Shown piece after piece: positions 45,087 to 53,581 of a stretch of 64,000 nt of DNA (position 1 is the stretch's first letter; every line of letters begins with the position of its first letter). The notes under the pieces are model-generated. The model searched no databases. It was not told where the DNA came from and worked only from the letters and a program-made list of their open reading frames with translations. Source of the DNA: Runella aurantiaca (GTDB taxonomy: Bacteria; Bacteroidota; Bacteroidia; Cytophagales; Spirosomataceae); NCBI RefSeq assembly GCF_003339505.1, contig NZ_QPIW01000017.1, forward strand, positions 62,001 through 126,000, written 5' to 3'. Made by a program: the position numbers and the translations under genes.

Positions 45087-47453
45087 TTATCTTTTAGCCA
45101 TTAATTTATCAAACCAACCTTTTGAGCTTTTATCCTCTCCGTAATAGCCGCCATATTGGGTACCGTAGCCGTAACCATAGCCATAATCTGCCGACTTTTT
45201 GATGTTGACAGCGTTGAAAATCAAATTAAATGATTTGAAAGTTTTCTTTCGGTCCAACTCCCTAATGGTTGATAAAAACATTTTGGGGGTCTTGTTGTGC
45301 CGAATCAGGTAAAACGTTGCTTCTGCATAGGGAGCCAAAAGGGTAGCATCGGTCACCAAGCCGATGGGCGGAGTATCCATGATGATGTAATCAAATGAAT
45401 ATTTAAGTTCATCAATCAACTCTTTGATGCGTCCGTTGGCAATCAACTCCGAAGGATTTGGAGGCATAGGCCCGCTCGGTGCCAGATAAACATTATTGAT
45501 TGAGGTGCTTACAACGATGTCTTCGGCCTTTGCTTTTCCAATCAAATAGTTGGAAATCCCTTTTTTGTTGGCAACGCCTAAATACGAATGAATGGTGGGT
45601 TTGCGCAGGTCCAAGCCCAAAATAACCACTCTTTTATCAAGCAGCGCCAGCGACGCCGCGATATTGGTTGCCACAAAGGTTTTCCCCTCTCCACCCGTAG
45701 ACGACGTAAAAAGAATCACGTTGGCGATGCCCTCGTGTACATCGTTAGAGAGGATGTATTTCATATTGGAACGAATCATCCGAATCTGTTCACTGATAAA
45801 ACTACGGCTACCAGTATCGATGATTTCACCTTTATTTTCCTTGGGCTTGATGGCAATTTCGCCAAATACTTTCAAACCCGTTTTTCGTTCTATTTCTTTC
45901 TTAGACTGAACCGTATTCGTCAATAATTCTTTAGTAGCAATAATGGTAGCAGGAATGACCAACGCCAACAAAATAGCCATCATGTAAATATTTTTGCTGT
46001 TGGGCTGGATTTGACCCGTAAGGAAAGGCGCTTCAATCACCCGGCTATCCGTTACCGTCGACGCGTACGACAAAGCCGTTTCCTCTCTTTTTTGTAACAA
46101 CAATAAGTACAGATTCTCTTTTATTCCTGCCTGCCTTTTGATACCCACATACTCTCTTTCTTTGCGAGGAATGGTGGAAATGGAGCCAGAAAGACGGCCA
46201 TTGAGTGCCTCCAAACTTCTACGACTCACTTGTATGTTTGCCTTTTGGTTGTTTAGGTTTTCACGGATAGCCTGTTTAACATTTTTCATTTGGTTGTTTA
46301 TCGTCTCCAAATAAGGGTTGCCGGGCTGAACGGTTTGGGCAAGTTTGCTTCGCTCGGCTTCCAACTGCACAAATTGGTCAATATAAGAATTAAGCACGGG
46401 GTCGTTTACCATCATGGTGGCGGGGGCGATGTTTCCTACCTGCGTACTATTAAGGTATCGTTCCACCTCATTGAGTACATTCTCACGAATATCCAATTCG
46501 TTGATTTTGGCGTCATTTTCCTCTACTTTCCCCAAAAAGAGGCTTGCTTCCGAGCTTAGGTCCGTAATCCCTTGGCTACGGCGGTACTGTTCCACATTTT
46601 GCTCCACATCTCCGAGTTCGGAAGTTACCAATTTGAGGCGTTCTTCAATGAAGCGTAGGGTATTGGTTGCCTCCCGGTTTTTGTCTTCGAGGGTTCCGAA
46701 AGCGTATTCTTCCAACAATTTGTTAAGAATATCTTTTCCTTTTTCAGGCACCGTCGTCTGCAATCCAATCGAAATAATGGTTGAATAATATTCTTTGAGA
46801 GGCGCTATCTGAAGACTTCCCGCCAAGCCGCCAATCAGACCGTCTCTGGATTGAAAAAACACTTTGATGGGCGTACTATCGGCGATTGTAGCGCTATCCC
46901 TCTTAAATACCCTGAAAGTTCCGTGTTGGGTTTTAACCAGCTGACTGTAATCAAATGTCCCCAAAATTTTTTGGTCGGCACTTACTATCTGGTACCTATT
47001 ATCATCCAATGGCTTGATGTATAGCGGGTTTCCGTAGCCGTAGTCTGTTATATCCTTTGTGTTTACTTTGATGGGACTCTGGGTATGCAGTTCCTCATCA
47101 CGGGCCGAGCCTTCTTTCCAGTACGAAACCGTTAGGTTGAGGGCATCAATTACTTTGCCCACCAAAGGTCTTGACTTTAGCACTTCAATTTCGTTGTCAA
47201 TTACCTTCGGATCATTAAGTGAAAAATCGTCTTTGATATCTTTCCCGTAGCCTTTTGAGCTATCATCTTTGATCAACAATGACGCTTTTACGGCATACAC
47301 TGGCGTAAATTTTCGGAGGTATTGATACGCCCACACCATTCCAATGGACACAGTCAGTACAAACCAGTACCAATAACGCAGGTATTTGAATATGACACCG
47401 AGAATATCCAGGTCTTCATCCTGCTCTTCGTTAAAAGTATTGTCATTGTTCAT
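45087..47453 (-). CDS. wzc: Polysaccharide co-polymerase / tyrosine autokinase (Wzc type)
   Basis: 788 aa. The N-terminal Wzz domain has a first membrane helix at about residues 31-47 (WYWFVLTVSIGMVWAYQ); a long periplasmic coiled-coil region covers about 270-430, and a second helix lies near 500 (MMAILLALVIPATII). The cytoplasmic BY-kinase has Walker A SSTGGEGKT, A' motif VVILGLDLRKP and Walker B YIIMDTPPIGLVTD. The C-terminus is a Tyr cluster (YGYGYGYG, then YGGYYGE), the autophosphorylation tail. It controls polymerisation and export with Wza. In the A' motif the first Asp of the usual DxD is Gly. Confidence 0.93.
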   Translation of the reverse strand: MNNDNTFNEEQDEDLDILGVIFKYLRYWYWFVLTVSIGMVWAYQYLRKFTPVYAVKASLLIKDDSSKGYGKDIKDDFSLNDPKVIDNEIEVLKSRPLVGKVIDALNLTVSYWKEGSARDEELHTQSPIKVNTKDITDYGYGNPLYIKPLDDNRYQIVSADQKILGTFDYSQLVKTQHGTFRVFKRDSATIADSTPIKVFFQSRDGLIGGLAGSLQIAPLKEYYSTIISIGLQTTVPEKGKDILNKLLEEYAFGTLEDKNREATNTLRFIEERLKLVTSELGDVEQNVEQYRRSQGITDLSSEASLFLGKVEENDAKINELDIRENVLNEVERYLNSTQVGNIAPATMMVNDPVLNSYIDQFVQLEAERSKLAQTVQPGNPYLETINNQMKNVKQAIRENLNNQKANIQVSRRSLEALNGRLSGSISTIPRKEREYVGIKRQAGIKENLYLLLLQKREETALSYASTVTDSRVIEAPFLTGQIQPNSKNIYMMAILLALVIPATIIATKELLTNTVQSKKEIERKTGLKVFGEIAIKPKENKGEIIDTGSRSFISEQIRMIRSNMKYILSNDVHEGIANVILFTSSTGGEGKTFVATNIAASLALLDKRVVILGLDLRKPTIHSYLGVANKKGISNYLIGKAKAEDIVVSTSINNVYLAPSGPMPPNPSELIANGRIKELIDELKYSFDYIIMDTPPIGLVTDATLLAPYAEATFYLIRHNKTPKMFLSTIRELDRKKTFKSFNLIFNAVNIKKSADYGYGYGYGTQYGGYYGEDKSSKGWFDKLMAKR

Positions 47454-47522
47454 GGTAGACGGCCTTTAAATAAAATAATTGTATACGTTTTATTTATAAA
47501 TAAGGAAGGAATCAGTTTTGGT

Positions 47523-48368
47523 TCAACGGGTAAAAAGGCTAAACAGAATAACTACCGTAGAAACCAAACTTAGGTAAATGGGGGCTCGTTGGAGAAACAA
47601 ACTTGGTGGTGGCGCCTGCGGCTGCGGAGGCAACGGCAAGAACTTGTCTTTGGTGGGTTCAACATAAATCAAATCACCATTTTGGACATAAAAATAAGGA
47701 GAAGTAAACACCGTTCGGTTGCGAAGATTCACTTTACCGATTTCGCGTTTTCCGTCTCTGTACCGAATCACCGTCACGCTGTCGCGCTTGCCGTACATCG
47801 TCAAATCGCCCGCCAAAGCGATGGCTTCCAGAATAGTTGTTCTTTCATCAAGTAGATTGTACGTACCTACGGCACCTACCTCGCCCAAAATGGAGAATTT
47901 ATGGTTCATAAAACGCACATTGACCACTGGGTCTTTGATGCTTTTTTCCAGTTCCTGCCGAATTCTATCTTCTGCTTTTTGCAGGGTCAAACCACCCAGC
48001 ATTATTTTCCCAATCAAAGGAATGACTACCGCTCCTGATGAATCTACCGGATAGCCCAAGGGCTGGGAGCCGCCCCCCACGTTTCCTGAGAATACCGATA
48101 CGGGAAGGGTGTTGATATTGGTAAAGTTGAGTATTTCATTCGACTCTTTATTGAGACTGCTAACAATAACGGCTAGGATATCATCTTTCTGAATTTTGGC
48201 AACCTGTGGCAGATTCGTCTCCAAATAAGACGGAAAAGAGGCATTTTCAGTCTGAAAATATTCCAAACTGGGCGGCGTAATTTTTTGAACTGTTGTACAG
48301 GATGACAGTTGGAAAATTACGACAACACTAAAAAGTAAAAGGAGAGGTTTAGTCTGAATATGACTCAT
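47523..48368 (-). CDS. wza: Polysaccharide export lipoprotein (Wza type)
   Basis: 281 aa. Lipoprotein signal with Cys24 (FQLSSC). The Poly_export domain (IQKDDILAVIVSSL, VIPLIGKIMLGGLTLQKAEDRI) is followed by an SLBB domain (FSILGEVGAVGTYNL, TILEAIALAGDLTMYGKRD). A C-terminal hydrophobic helix (YLSLVSTVVILFSLF) probably crosses the outer membrane as in Wza. It forms the export channel with Wzc. It is 69 bp upstream of wzc and 242 bp downstream of upxY. Confidence 0.93.
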   Translation of the reverse strand: MSHIQTKPLLLLFSVVVIFQLSSCTTVQKITPPSLEYFQTENASFPSYLETNLPQVAKIQKDDILAVIVSSLNKESNEILNFTNINTLPVSVFSGNVGGGSQPLGYPVDSSGAVVIPLIGKIMLGGLTLQKAEDRIRQELEKSIKDPVVNVRFMNHKFSILGEVGAVGTYNLLDERTTILEAIALAGDLTMYGKRDSVTVIRYRDGKREIGKVNLRNRTVFTSPYFYVQNGDLIYVEPTKDKFLPLPPQPQAPPPSLFLQRAPIYLSLVSTVVILFSLFTR

Positions 48369-48582
48369 AATAAATTTACAGTTAGGGATTGTTTTACTAT
48401 ATCAATAAGATTATCAAATATATAGCAAAAACAAAGTGCTGATTTTAAATTAAAGATTTTTTTACGGCTTCGCCCTTTCAATCCCATTTTTGCTTTTAGG
48501 ATTTAGGGGTTACAGAATGGAATACACGCATCGTTAAGGATAAAAATCGTGTATTTGTATTGTATGTAACTACCAATTAAGT

Positions 48583-48610
48583 CACCACCTCATTATAGTA
48601 GGAAGTGGTG
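48583..48610 (-). other. Inverted repeat directly after the upxY stop
   Basis: CACCAC and GTGGTG (48583-48588 and 48605-48610) can pair around a 16-nt loop in the upxY-wza spacer. There is no T run after the stem on the minus strand, so it is not a standard terminator; it could be an RNA-processing or regulatory stem. Confidence 0.35.
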
Positions 48611-49108
48611 CTATGCAGTTGCCTGAATTTTCTTGATTTTGTTCTTACTCTTGTCGATGGTAATACAGATATTCAACGAGTCTATTTTGGCCATAATCAT
48701 TCGACCTTGGGTTGAAACTACCTCTGCTTTATGGTCAATGAACGCCCCCGAATCTATCCTGATTCGATCCGCTACCGATAGGCTCACTACCTCAATGCTT
48801 CCGTGGTCAAAATCATTGAGCATATCTTTAATTATATCAATCTCTGCCTGTTTGACAATGGCTGGTTTTTTCAACCAAAATAAATACCTGACCACCCCCG
48901 AAACTCCAAAAACCAAACTTCGTTCTTCTTCTCTCAGATTCACAAAGCAGTAGGATTTAAACAGCGGCTCCTCCACAATCTTTACCCGGTCAGACCATTG
49001 TTTTTGTCTCTTCATGAGTGGACAATAGACGTCAATCCCTTTTTTTTGCAGGGCATTGGCGACCAATTTCTCACTTCTTGACTTAGTATAAAGTACAAAC
49101 CACGGCAT
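48611..49108 (-). CDS. upxY: UpxY-family transcription antiterminator (NusG-like)
   Basis: 165 aa. The NGN domain opens with PWFVLYTKSRSEKLVANAL and continues VYCPLMKRQKQW, EPLFKSYCFVNL and VSGVVRYLFWLKKPAIV. A KOW-like C-terminal segment (DRIRIDSGAFIDHKAEVVS) follows. UpxY proteins are encoded first in Bacteroidetes capsule operons and let RNA polymerase read through early terminators of their own long operon. Its place at the head of this about 45-kb minus-strand locus fits exactly. Confidence 0.92.
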   Translation of the reverse strand: MPWFVLYTKSRSEKLVANALQKKGIDVYCPLMKRQKQWSDRVKIVEEPLFKSYCFVNLREEERSLVFGVSGVVRYLFWLKKPAIVKQAEIDIIKDMLNDFDHGSIEVVSLSVADRIRIDSGAFIDHKAEVVSTQGRMIMAKIDSLNICITIDKSKNKIKKIQATA

Positions 49109-49132
49109 AGGTATACACTGGTTGTGTGATTA

Positions 49133-49423
49133 CTAAAAACAGAATAACTTATTATGGATTACTCTCACGAGGGAGAATTGAGAAGACACAGGCTTGAAAA
49201 CCGCAGAAAAAGGAATTTCTGGCGGTATGACAACCCATTTTTTTTCTAAAGTAAGGTTCAAAATATCCGAAACCATATCGAATACTAACCTAAAAGGTAA
49301 AAGTATATTTTTTCTCATTAAGTAGGGCGCGGCCATGCCGTCTATAACTAGTATACCAAAATACACAATTTCACTACGCTTGCAATTACCGTATTTCTCG
49401 TAGGAAATAATCAGGCAACTCAC
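49133..49423 (-). CDS. Possible small ORF upstream of upxY
   Basis: A 96-codon frame from a GTG at 49423, or 67 codons from an ATG at 49336, ending 24 bp before upxY. No recognised domain; the sequence has a mixed hydrophobic/basic composition. It could be a leader peptide of the operon or simply an open frame by chance. I give it low weight. Confidence 0.2.
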   Translation of the reverse strand: MSCLIISYEKYGNCKRSEIVYFGILVIDGMAAPYLMRKNILLPFRLVFDMVSDILNLTLEKKWVVIPPEIPFSAVFKPVSSQFSLVRVIHNKLFCF

Positions 49424-50132
49424 TCACAATTAGATGAATTTGCTAAAACAGTATGCCGATTAATCATACATATTGACAACCGACAGGCTAAAAATGAGCA
49501 TTTTAATAAAAACAAACAAAAAAACTTATCCAACGGTAGCTAGATTTTATTTTTAAGTCTAGGTATTGATTATGATTTAAACAAATATACCAAGCAGATA
49601 AGAAACATATTTATATGCCCACCAATTATATCCGTAAGTCAAAATACAATAAATATCCAATAAAGTCAATTCTCTTGTTTTTAAAATTTATTGCAAAAAA
49701 TGGGACAATAAGCCCTAAATATAGCCATCTAAAAGCCCCCTATTGGGAGCAATATCACTCTAAAACTGCGTATACATCGCAAAAACAGCGATTTTACTTC
49801 AGAAGAATATACGAATAAGAAGAAATTAATAGACCAAAACAAACACATATCCTCCTAGATAAACCCGCAAAAAAAGGTCATAGATTTAGTGGAGTATTCG
49901 GCTGTTTTGCACGAATAAATTTCGCCAAAATTATCTCAGCGATACTAGTTTTTAAGATTCAATCAAAATTACGGCAAAAAACCTTTTTTTTTAGCTTCAA
50001 CAGGTTTTCTCCCGTAAGCTCCAATATGGTATTTACCCTACTATTGTATGACAAACTCAGCCCGCCGCCAAAATAATTAACAGTAGGCTGAGACTTATCT
50101 TTTTTTTTAAAACAACAGACAAGATATATACG
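49424..50132. other. Intergenic region upstream of the polysaccharide operon
   Basis: About 700 bp, AT-rich, without a convincing gene on either strand. It must hold the promoter of the upxY operon. Several TAnnTTTG-like -7 boxes can be read on the minus strand (49582-49589, 49926-49933, 49964-49971), but none has a TTTG -33 box at the expected spacing, so I do not call a promoter. It contains a terminator-like hairpin (49731-49750), an inverted repeat CTCAGCC/GGCTGAG (50056-50062 and 50086-50092) near the end of the hydrolase gene, and a short stem ATCGC/GCGAT (49776-49792). Confidence 0.6.
49731..49750 (-). terminator. Candidate leader terminator upstream of upxY
   Basis: On the minus strand GCTCCC, AATA loop, GGGGGC (6 bp, one G-T pair) is followed by TTTT. 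It lies about 620 bp upstream of the upxY start and about 380 bp downstream of the hydrolase gene. It may end the hydrolase transcript or act as the early terminator overcome by UpxY. Confidence 0.45.
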
Positions 50133-51083
50133 TTACCATGCATCAATCGCATCCAAAGCCGCGCTTTTCAGTATTTCATGCGTTCCTTCAAAAATCGTTA
50201 GCATGATTTTTTTCGAAGATTTTTGGTACAAAATGGCTCTATTCTCTATGGTTTTAGCTGGATTTTGGGTTGGAAAAGTTTGCGTTTTGAGCATGGTATT
50301 GGCATCCTCTTCCGACACATAGCGTGATTTGTCTTTTTCGTGGGCGTCGGTCAGGAGTTTGTTGTAGAAGTTGATGGAGTGCGAAATGGGCACCGAACCC
50401 GTGTAACCATCGTGAATACCTGCATAGATTTGCAGGGTACTTTTTTTGCGTTTTTTTACGGGCGTTTTCCAAAATAGAGGCGAGCGCTCTTTGGCTTTTT
50501 CGGCATTAAAGACCTCGCCTGCGCCCGTACATTTGATTATTTCTGGACCATACCTGTTTTTTCGTTCTACCGACTCGCCATACCAAGTTGCTAAGTCTGA
50601 AATAGACGACCAAGCTGAAAATGAGGCGATAGTATGCCGCGATTTCATGTACATCGCCATCGTGGCATAGCCACCGCCGCTATTGCCTACTACGTAAATC
50701 TTCTTTTTATCTACGTTCATATTTTTCAGGGCCCAATCAATGGCTTCGTCAATGTCGGCAATCACAAACTCACTGCAACAGGCTTTGGGATGGTTGTTGA
50801 CTCCTCTGAAATCAGGAAAAATGTAATTCCAGTCTTTGGCTTGGGTTTGTTCCACCAGTGTTTCTTTTTGAGAATCTGCCGTACCGCTCCATGAGTGTAA
50901 AGCTACAATCAAAGGCTGGAGCTCTGATGCGGTGGATTTGCCGTAGTAAAATACCTGTACGTTTCCGTCCAACGAGGATTGAATACTGTCTTTTTTTAGA
51001 AAGTCAGGGCGTTGAGAGGATTGGGAATAAGCCAATTCCAACCAGAGAAAGGCCGTAATAATCAAAAGCAGTTTTCTTTTCAT
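50133..51083 (-). CDS. Exported alpha/beta hydrolase (prolyl-oligopeptidase/esterase-like)
   Basis: 316 aa with a signal peptide ending LAYSQ (residue 21). Nucleophile elbow GNSGGGY (VYVVGNSGGGYATMAM), oxyanion-side ALHSWSGTADSQ, acid residue region AGIHDGYTGSVP and the C-terminal His in FEGTHEIL give a complete hydrolase triad. Periplasmic or secreted. Substrate unknown; neighbours are other exported hydrolases on the same strand. Confidence 0.82.
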   Translation of the reverse strand: MKRKLLLIITAFLWLELAYSQSSQRPDFLKKDSIQSSLDGNVQVFYYGKSTASELQPLIVALHSWSGTADSQKETLVEQTQAKDWNYIFPDFRGVNNHPKACCSEFVIADIDEAIDWALKNMNVDKKKIYVVGNSGGGYATMAMYMKSRHTIASFSAWSSISDLATWYGESVERKNRYGPEIIKCTGAGEVFNAEKAKERSPLFWKTPVKKRKKSTLQIYAGIHDGYTGSVPISHSINFYNKLLTDAHEKDKSRYVSEEDANTMLKTQTFPTQNPAKTIENRAILYQKSSKKIMLTIFEGTHEILKSAALDAIDAW

Positions 51084-51130
51084 CTTGGGGTCCGTTTACT
51101 TCGTATTTCTTTTCCGTAAGAAAGGCCCCG

Positions 51131-52114
51131 CTATTTCAGCAGCAGCATTAACTCTTTTTCTTTGACGGTCAGCAATCCTGCTTTGGGCAATCTTTGGGTC
51201 ATTTTTCGCCAGTTAGGTTCTTGGGCGTAGATGGCTTGCAACATCAAAGCGGCTTTTTGTACATTTCCGCTATTGGCCAACGTGATGGCCGTCCAATACT
51301 GCATTTCAAGGTTTTTAGGGAACATTTTCATGGCCGCACCGTACTCTTGCATGGCTAAGGTCATGTTGTTGTTTTCGATGGCCAAATCACCGTTGTTCAT
51401 GTACTCGTAGGCCCGATGGGTTTTTAATAATCGTTCCATTTCGGCCAACGGGTCGGTGTGGTCGTCTACGCGTAAATCCACCAAATGGTTTTCATCCCAG
51501 GGTTTGCCCGTTGCTTCTCCTTTTACGACCAAAATGGCCGCCGATTGCTTTCCTCGAATATCACCACCTACTTTTTGAGCCGCTTTCAAGGCTTCCAACA
51601 CCCGCTCGGCCAAAGGAAGTTGGGCATTGGTTTCAAACGATTTTGCCATGGCCTCAGGCACCTCATTGGTCAGCATCATATTGGATTGTACGGCGTAGTT
51701 TTTTCCTTTTAAATCGCCCGCAAAATCCACGCAATTTTTGCCCGTAAAATTGGCAACGTTTCCTTTTGCGTCCACAATCCCAACTTGCCGCACTTCCTTG
51801 CCTGGGTCATCAGACAGAAGAATATCCAACGCCTGTTGGGCCGTTTTGCCTTCTTTGAGCAATGCCAAACCTCTGATTCCGAACGATTTGTTGGTAAATG
51901 ATTGGGTCGCCACGGCCCCGACGCCTGCTTCGGCCCAAGAAACCGAGGTGCCGACGCTGAACCAATGACTCTGCACACCAACGGCGATTTCGCCCGTTTT
52001 TTCATCACGCGCCACAATCGAAAACGTATGCGCCAAGCCATTGTCTTTCCTGAAAAATTGGGCCTTTGTTTGACTGAAAGAGAGTACTAAACTGATAAGG
52101 ATGTAGTTTTTCAT
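51131..52114 (-). CDS. DUF1028 family exported protein
   Basis: 327 aa from the ATG at 52114 (MKNYILISLVLSFSQTKAQ, a signal peptide); a TTG five codons earlier is unlikely. HTFSIVARDEKTGEIAVGVQSHWFSVG and WAEAGVGAVATQSFTN define the DUF1028 Ntn-hydrolase-like domain (about residues 25-240). The last 90 residues look like TPR helices (YEYMNNGDLAIENNN, LQAIYAQEPNW). Function of DUF1028 is unknown; some relatives are annotated as amidase-like. Confidence 0.87.
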   Translation of the reverse strand: MKNYILISLVLSFSQTKAQFFRKDNGLAHTFSIVARDEKTGEIAVGVQSHWFSVGTSVSWAEAGVGAVATQSFTNKSFGIRGLALLKEGKTAQQALDILLSDDPGKEVRQVGIVDAKGNVANFTGKNCVDFAGDLKGKNYAVQSNMMLTNEVPEAMAKSFETNAQLPLAERVLEALKAAQKVGGDIRGKQSAAILVVKGEATGKPWDENHLVDLRVDDHTDPLAEMERLLKTHRAYEYMNNGDLAIENNNMTLAMQEYGAAMKMFPKNLEMQYWTAITLANSGNVQKAALMLQAIYAQEPNWRKMTQRLPKAGLLTVKEKELMLLLK

Positions 52115-52125
52115 ACAGTTTTTAA

Positions 52126-53451
52126 TCAAGGATTAACCATTCCTGCTTCAGAAACCAGCGTCAGCAGCGCGGCCTGAATGGATTTATAGGCTTCGTCATC
52201 GTACCACCATTCGTTGAGGGCGTGCGCATTGCTTGATTTACCCCCTCGTCCTAAGGTAACGGCAGGGATTCCCTTTGAAATAGGCGTATTTGAATTGGTC
52301 GAACCACGACCTACTTTTGGGCTCACTCCGAAGGTAGTGATGGCAGCCATGGCGCGCTGAACGAGGGGCAAATTCTCGGGAAGCTCGCCCGAAGGACGGT
52401 CGCCGATTTTTTTGATTTCTACCGTCAATGCGGGGCCCATGCGTTTCATGGCGTTGTGTTCCTGAAGGGCCTGCTGTACCGATGCTTTTAAAAGTGAGTC
52501 CACTAAATTGAGGTTTTCAGGAATTTCGGAGCGCATATCCACTTCCATCCAAGACTCAAAAGCAATGGAATTGACCGATGTACCGCCGCCGATTCGGCCT
52601 ACGTTGTAACTGGTACGTGCGCCCGTTCGGGTAAATTTGTCGGCGACTTTTGAAAAATAATGAATGGCCGAACCCAAGGCGTGTTGGGGATTAGCCAAAC
52701 CAAATGCCCCCCAAGAGTGCCCACCGGGGCCTTTGAACGTAACCCGATAACGGTAGGAGCCTAATCCCATGTTGCTCATGCGCCCAAGTTCCCCACCATC
52801 CACGGCAATCCACGAATCAATACGCGGGCTTTGGTCGGTGAATAAGTATTTTACACCTCTCAAATCACCCAATCCTTCTTCGCCCACGGTGCCAATGAAC
52901 AATACATCCGCTTCGGTCTCTATTCTAGCTTCTTCCAGTGCTCTCAAAACCGACACCACCAAGACCAAACCCTGCGTATTGTCGCCTATGCCAGGGGCAA
53001 AGAGGGTATCCCCTTTAATCTTCACTTTCACATCGGTTTCGAGCGGGAATACCGTATCTAAGTGGGCGTCAAGGGCAACGGTACGATTGCGTTTTTTGCC
53101 TTTGCGCAGCGCAATTACGTTGCCCACTTTGTCGGTCCAAACAGAATCTGCGCCCGCTTCTTTGAGCATTGAAGCGAAACGAAGGCCCCGTTTGGTTTCC
53201 ATAAAGGGCGGGGCGGGAATCTCGGTCAACATGATGAGCTCGTCCCGATTGCGTTTGTTTTGTGCCAAAATGGATTGAAAAGCTTTTTGGATTTGTTTGG
53301 TTTTAGCCAGTTGTTCCGCTTCTTTGAGGTAAGCGGCTTCCGCTTTTCCGCTCCTGCCCGCGTCTTCCTCTTGGGCATAAACAGTCGAAAAAATGAGCGT
53401 AAAGCAGCTAAAAAGCCCAAAAAGACGTAAGGTAGATTTTCGATTTTTCAT
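52126..53451 (-). CDS. Exported M20 family metallopeptidase
   Basis: 441 aa, signal peptide ending VYAQ. Zinc/catalytic motifs are complete: LDAHLDTVFP (His and catalytic Asp), GIGDNTQGL (bridging Asp), FIGTVGEEGLGDLRG (Glu-Glu), and a C-terminal GRGSTNSNTPISKGIP with GGKSSNAHALNEW. Dimerisation domain at about 210-330 (FKGPGGHSWGAFG). Likely a periplasmic dipeptidase/aminoacylase. It is 11 bp from the DUF1028 start, so the two are co-expressed. Confidence 0.9.
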   Translation of the reverse strand: MKNRKSTLRLFGLFSCFTLIFSTVYAQEEDAGRSGKAEAAYLKEAEQLAKTKQIQKAFQSILAQNKRNRDELIMLTEIPAPPFMETKRGLRFASMLKEAGADSVWTDKVGNVIALRKGKKRNRTVALDAHLDTVFPLETDVKVKIKGDTLFAPGIGDNTQGLVLVVSVLRALEEARIETEADVLFIGTVGEEGLGDLRGVKYLFTDQSPRIDSWIAVDGGELGRMSNMGLGSYRYRVTFKGPGGHSWGAFGLANPQHALGSAIHYFSKVADKFTRTGARTSYNVGRIGGGTSVNSIAFESWMEVDMRSEIPENLNLVDSLLKASVQQALQEHNAMKRMGPALTVEIKKIGDRPSGELPENLPLVQRAMAAITTFGVSPKVGRGSTNSNTPISKGIPAVTLGRGGKSSNAHALNEWWYDDEAYKSIQAALLTLVSEAGMVNP

Positions 53452-53581
53452 CGTTGGTTTTTAGTGGTTATTATTTTGTCAATTGTAAATTTGAAAACTT
53501 TCGTTCCTTTAATACGAAATCACGCAGAGTCGCAAAGAAGCAGGGATTTTCTACAGTAATCAAATCATACAGGGACTGCTT

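Noticed and set aside
49615..49818. Plus-strand 67-codon frame in the intergenic region
   Set aside because: No motif, AT-driven composition and no neighbour on that strand.
52769..53278. Plus-strand frame (169 codons) opposite the M20 peptidase
   Set aside because: Composition (Ser/Pro/Lys rich) is that of a shadow frame; the minus strand carries intact catalytic motifs.
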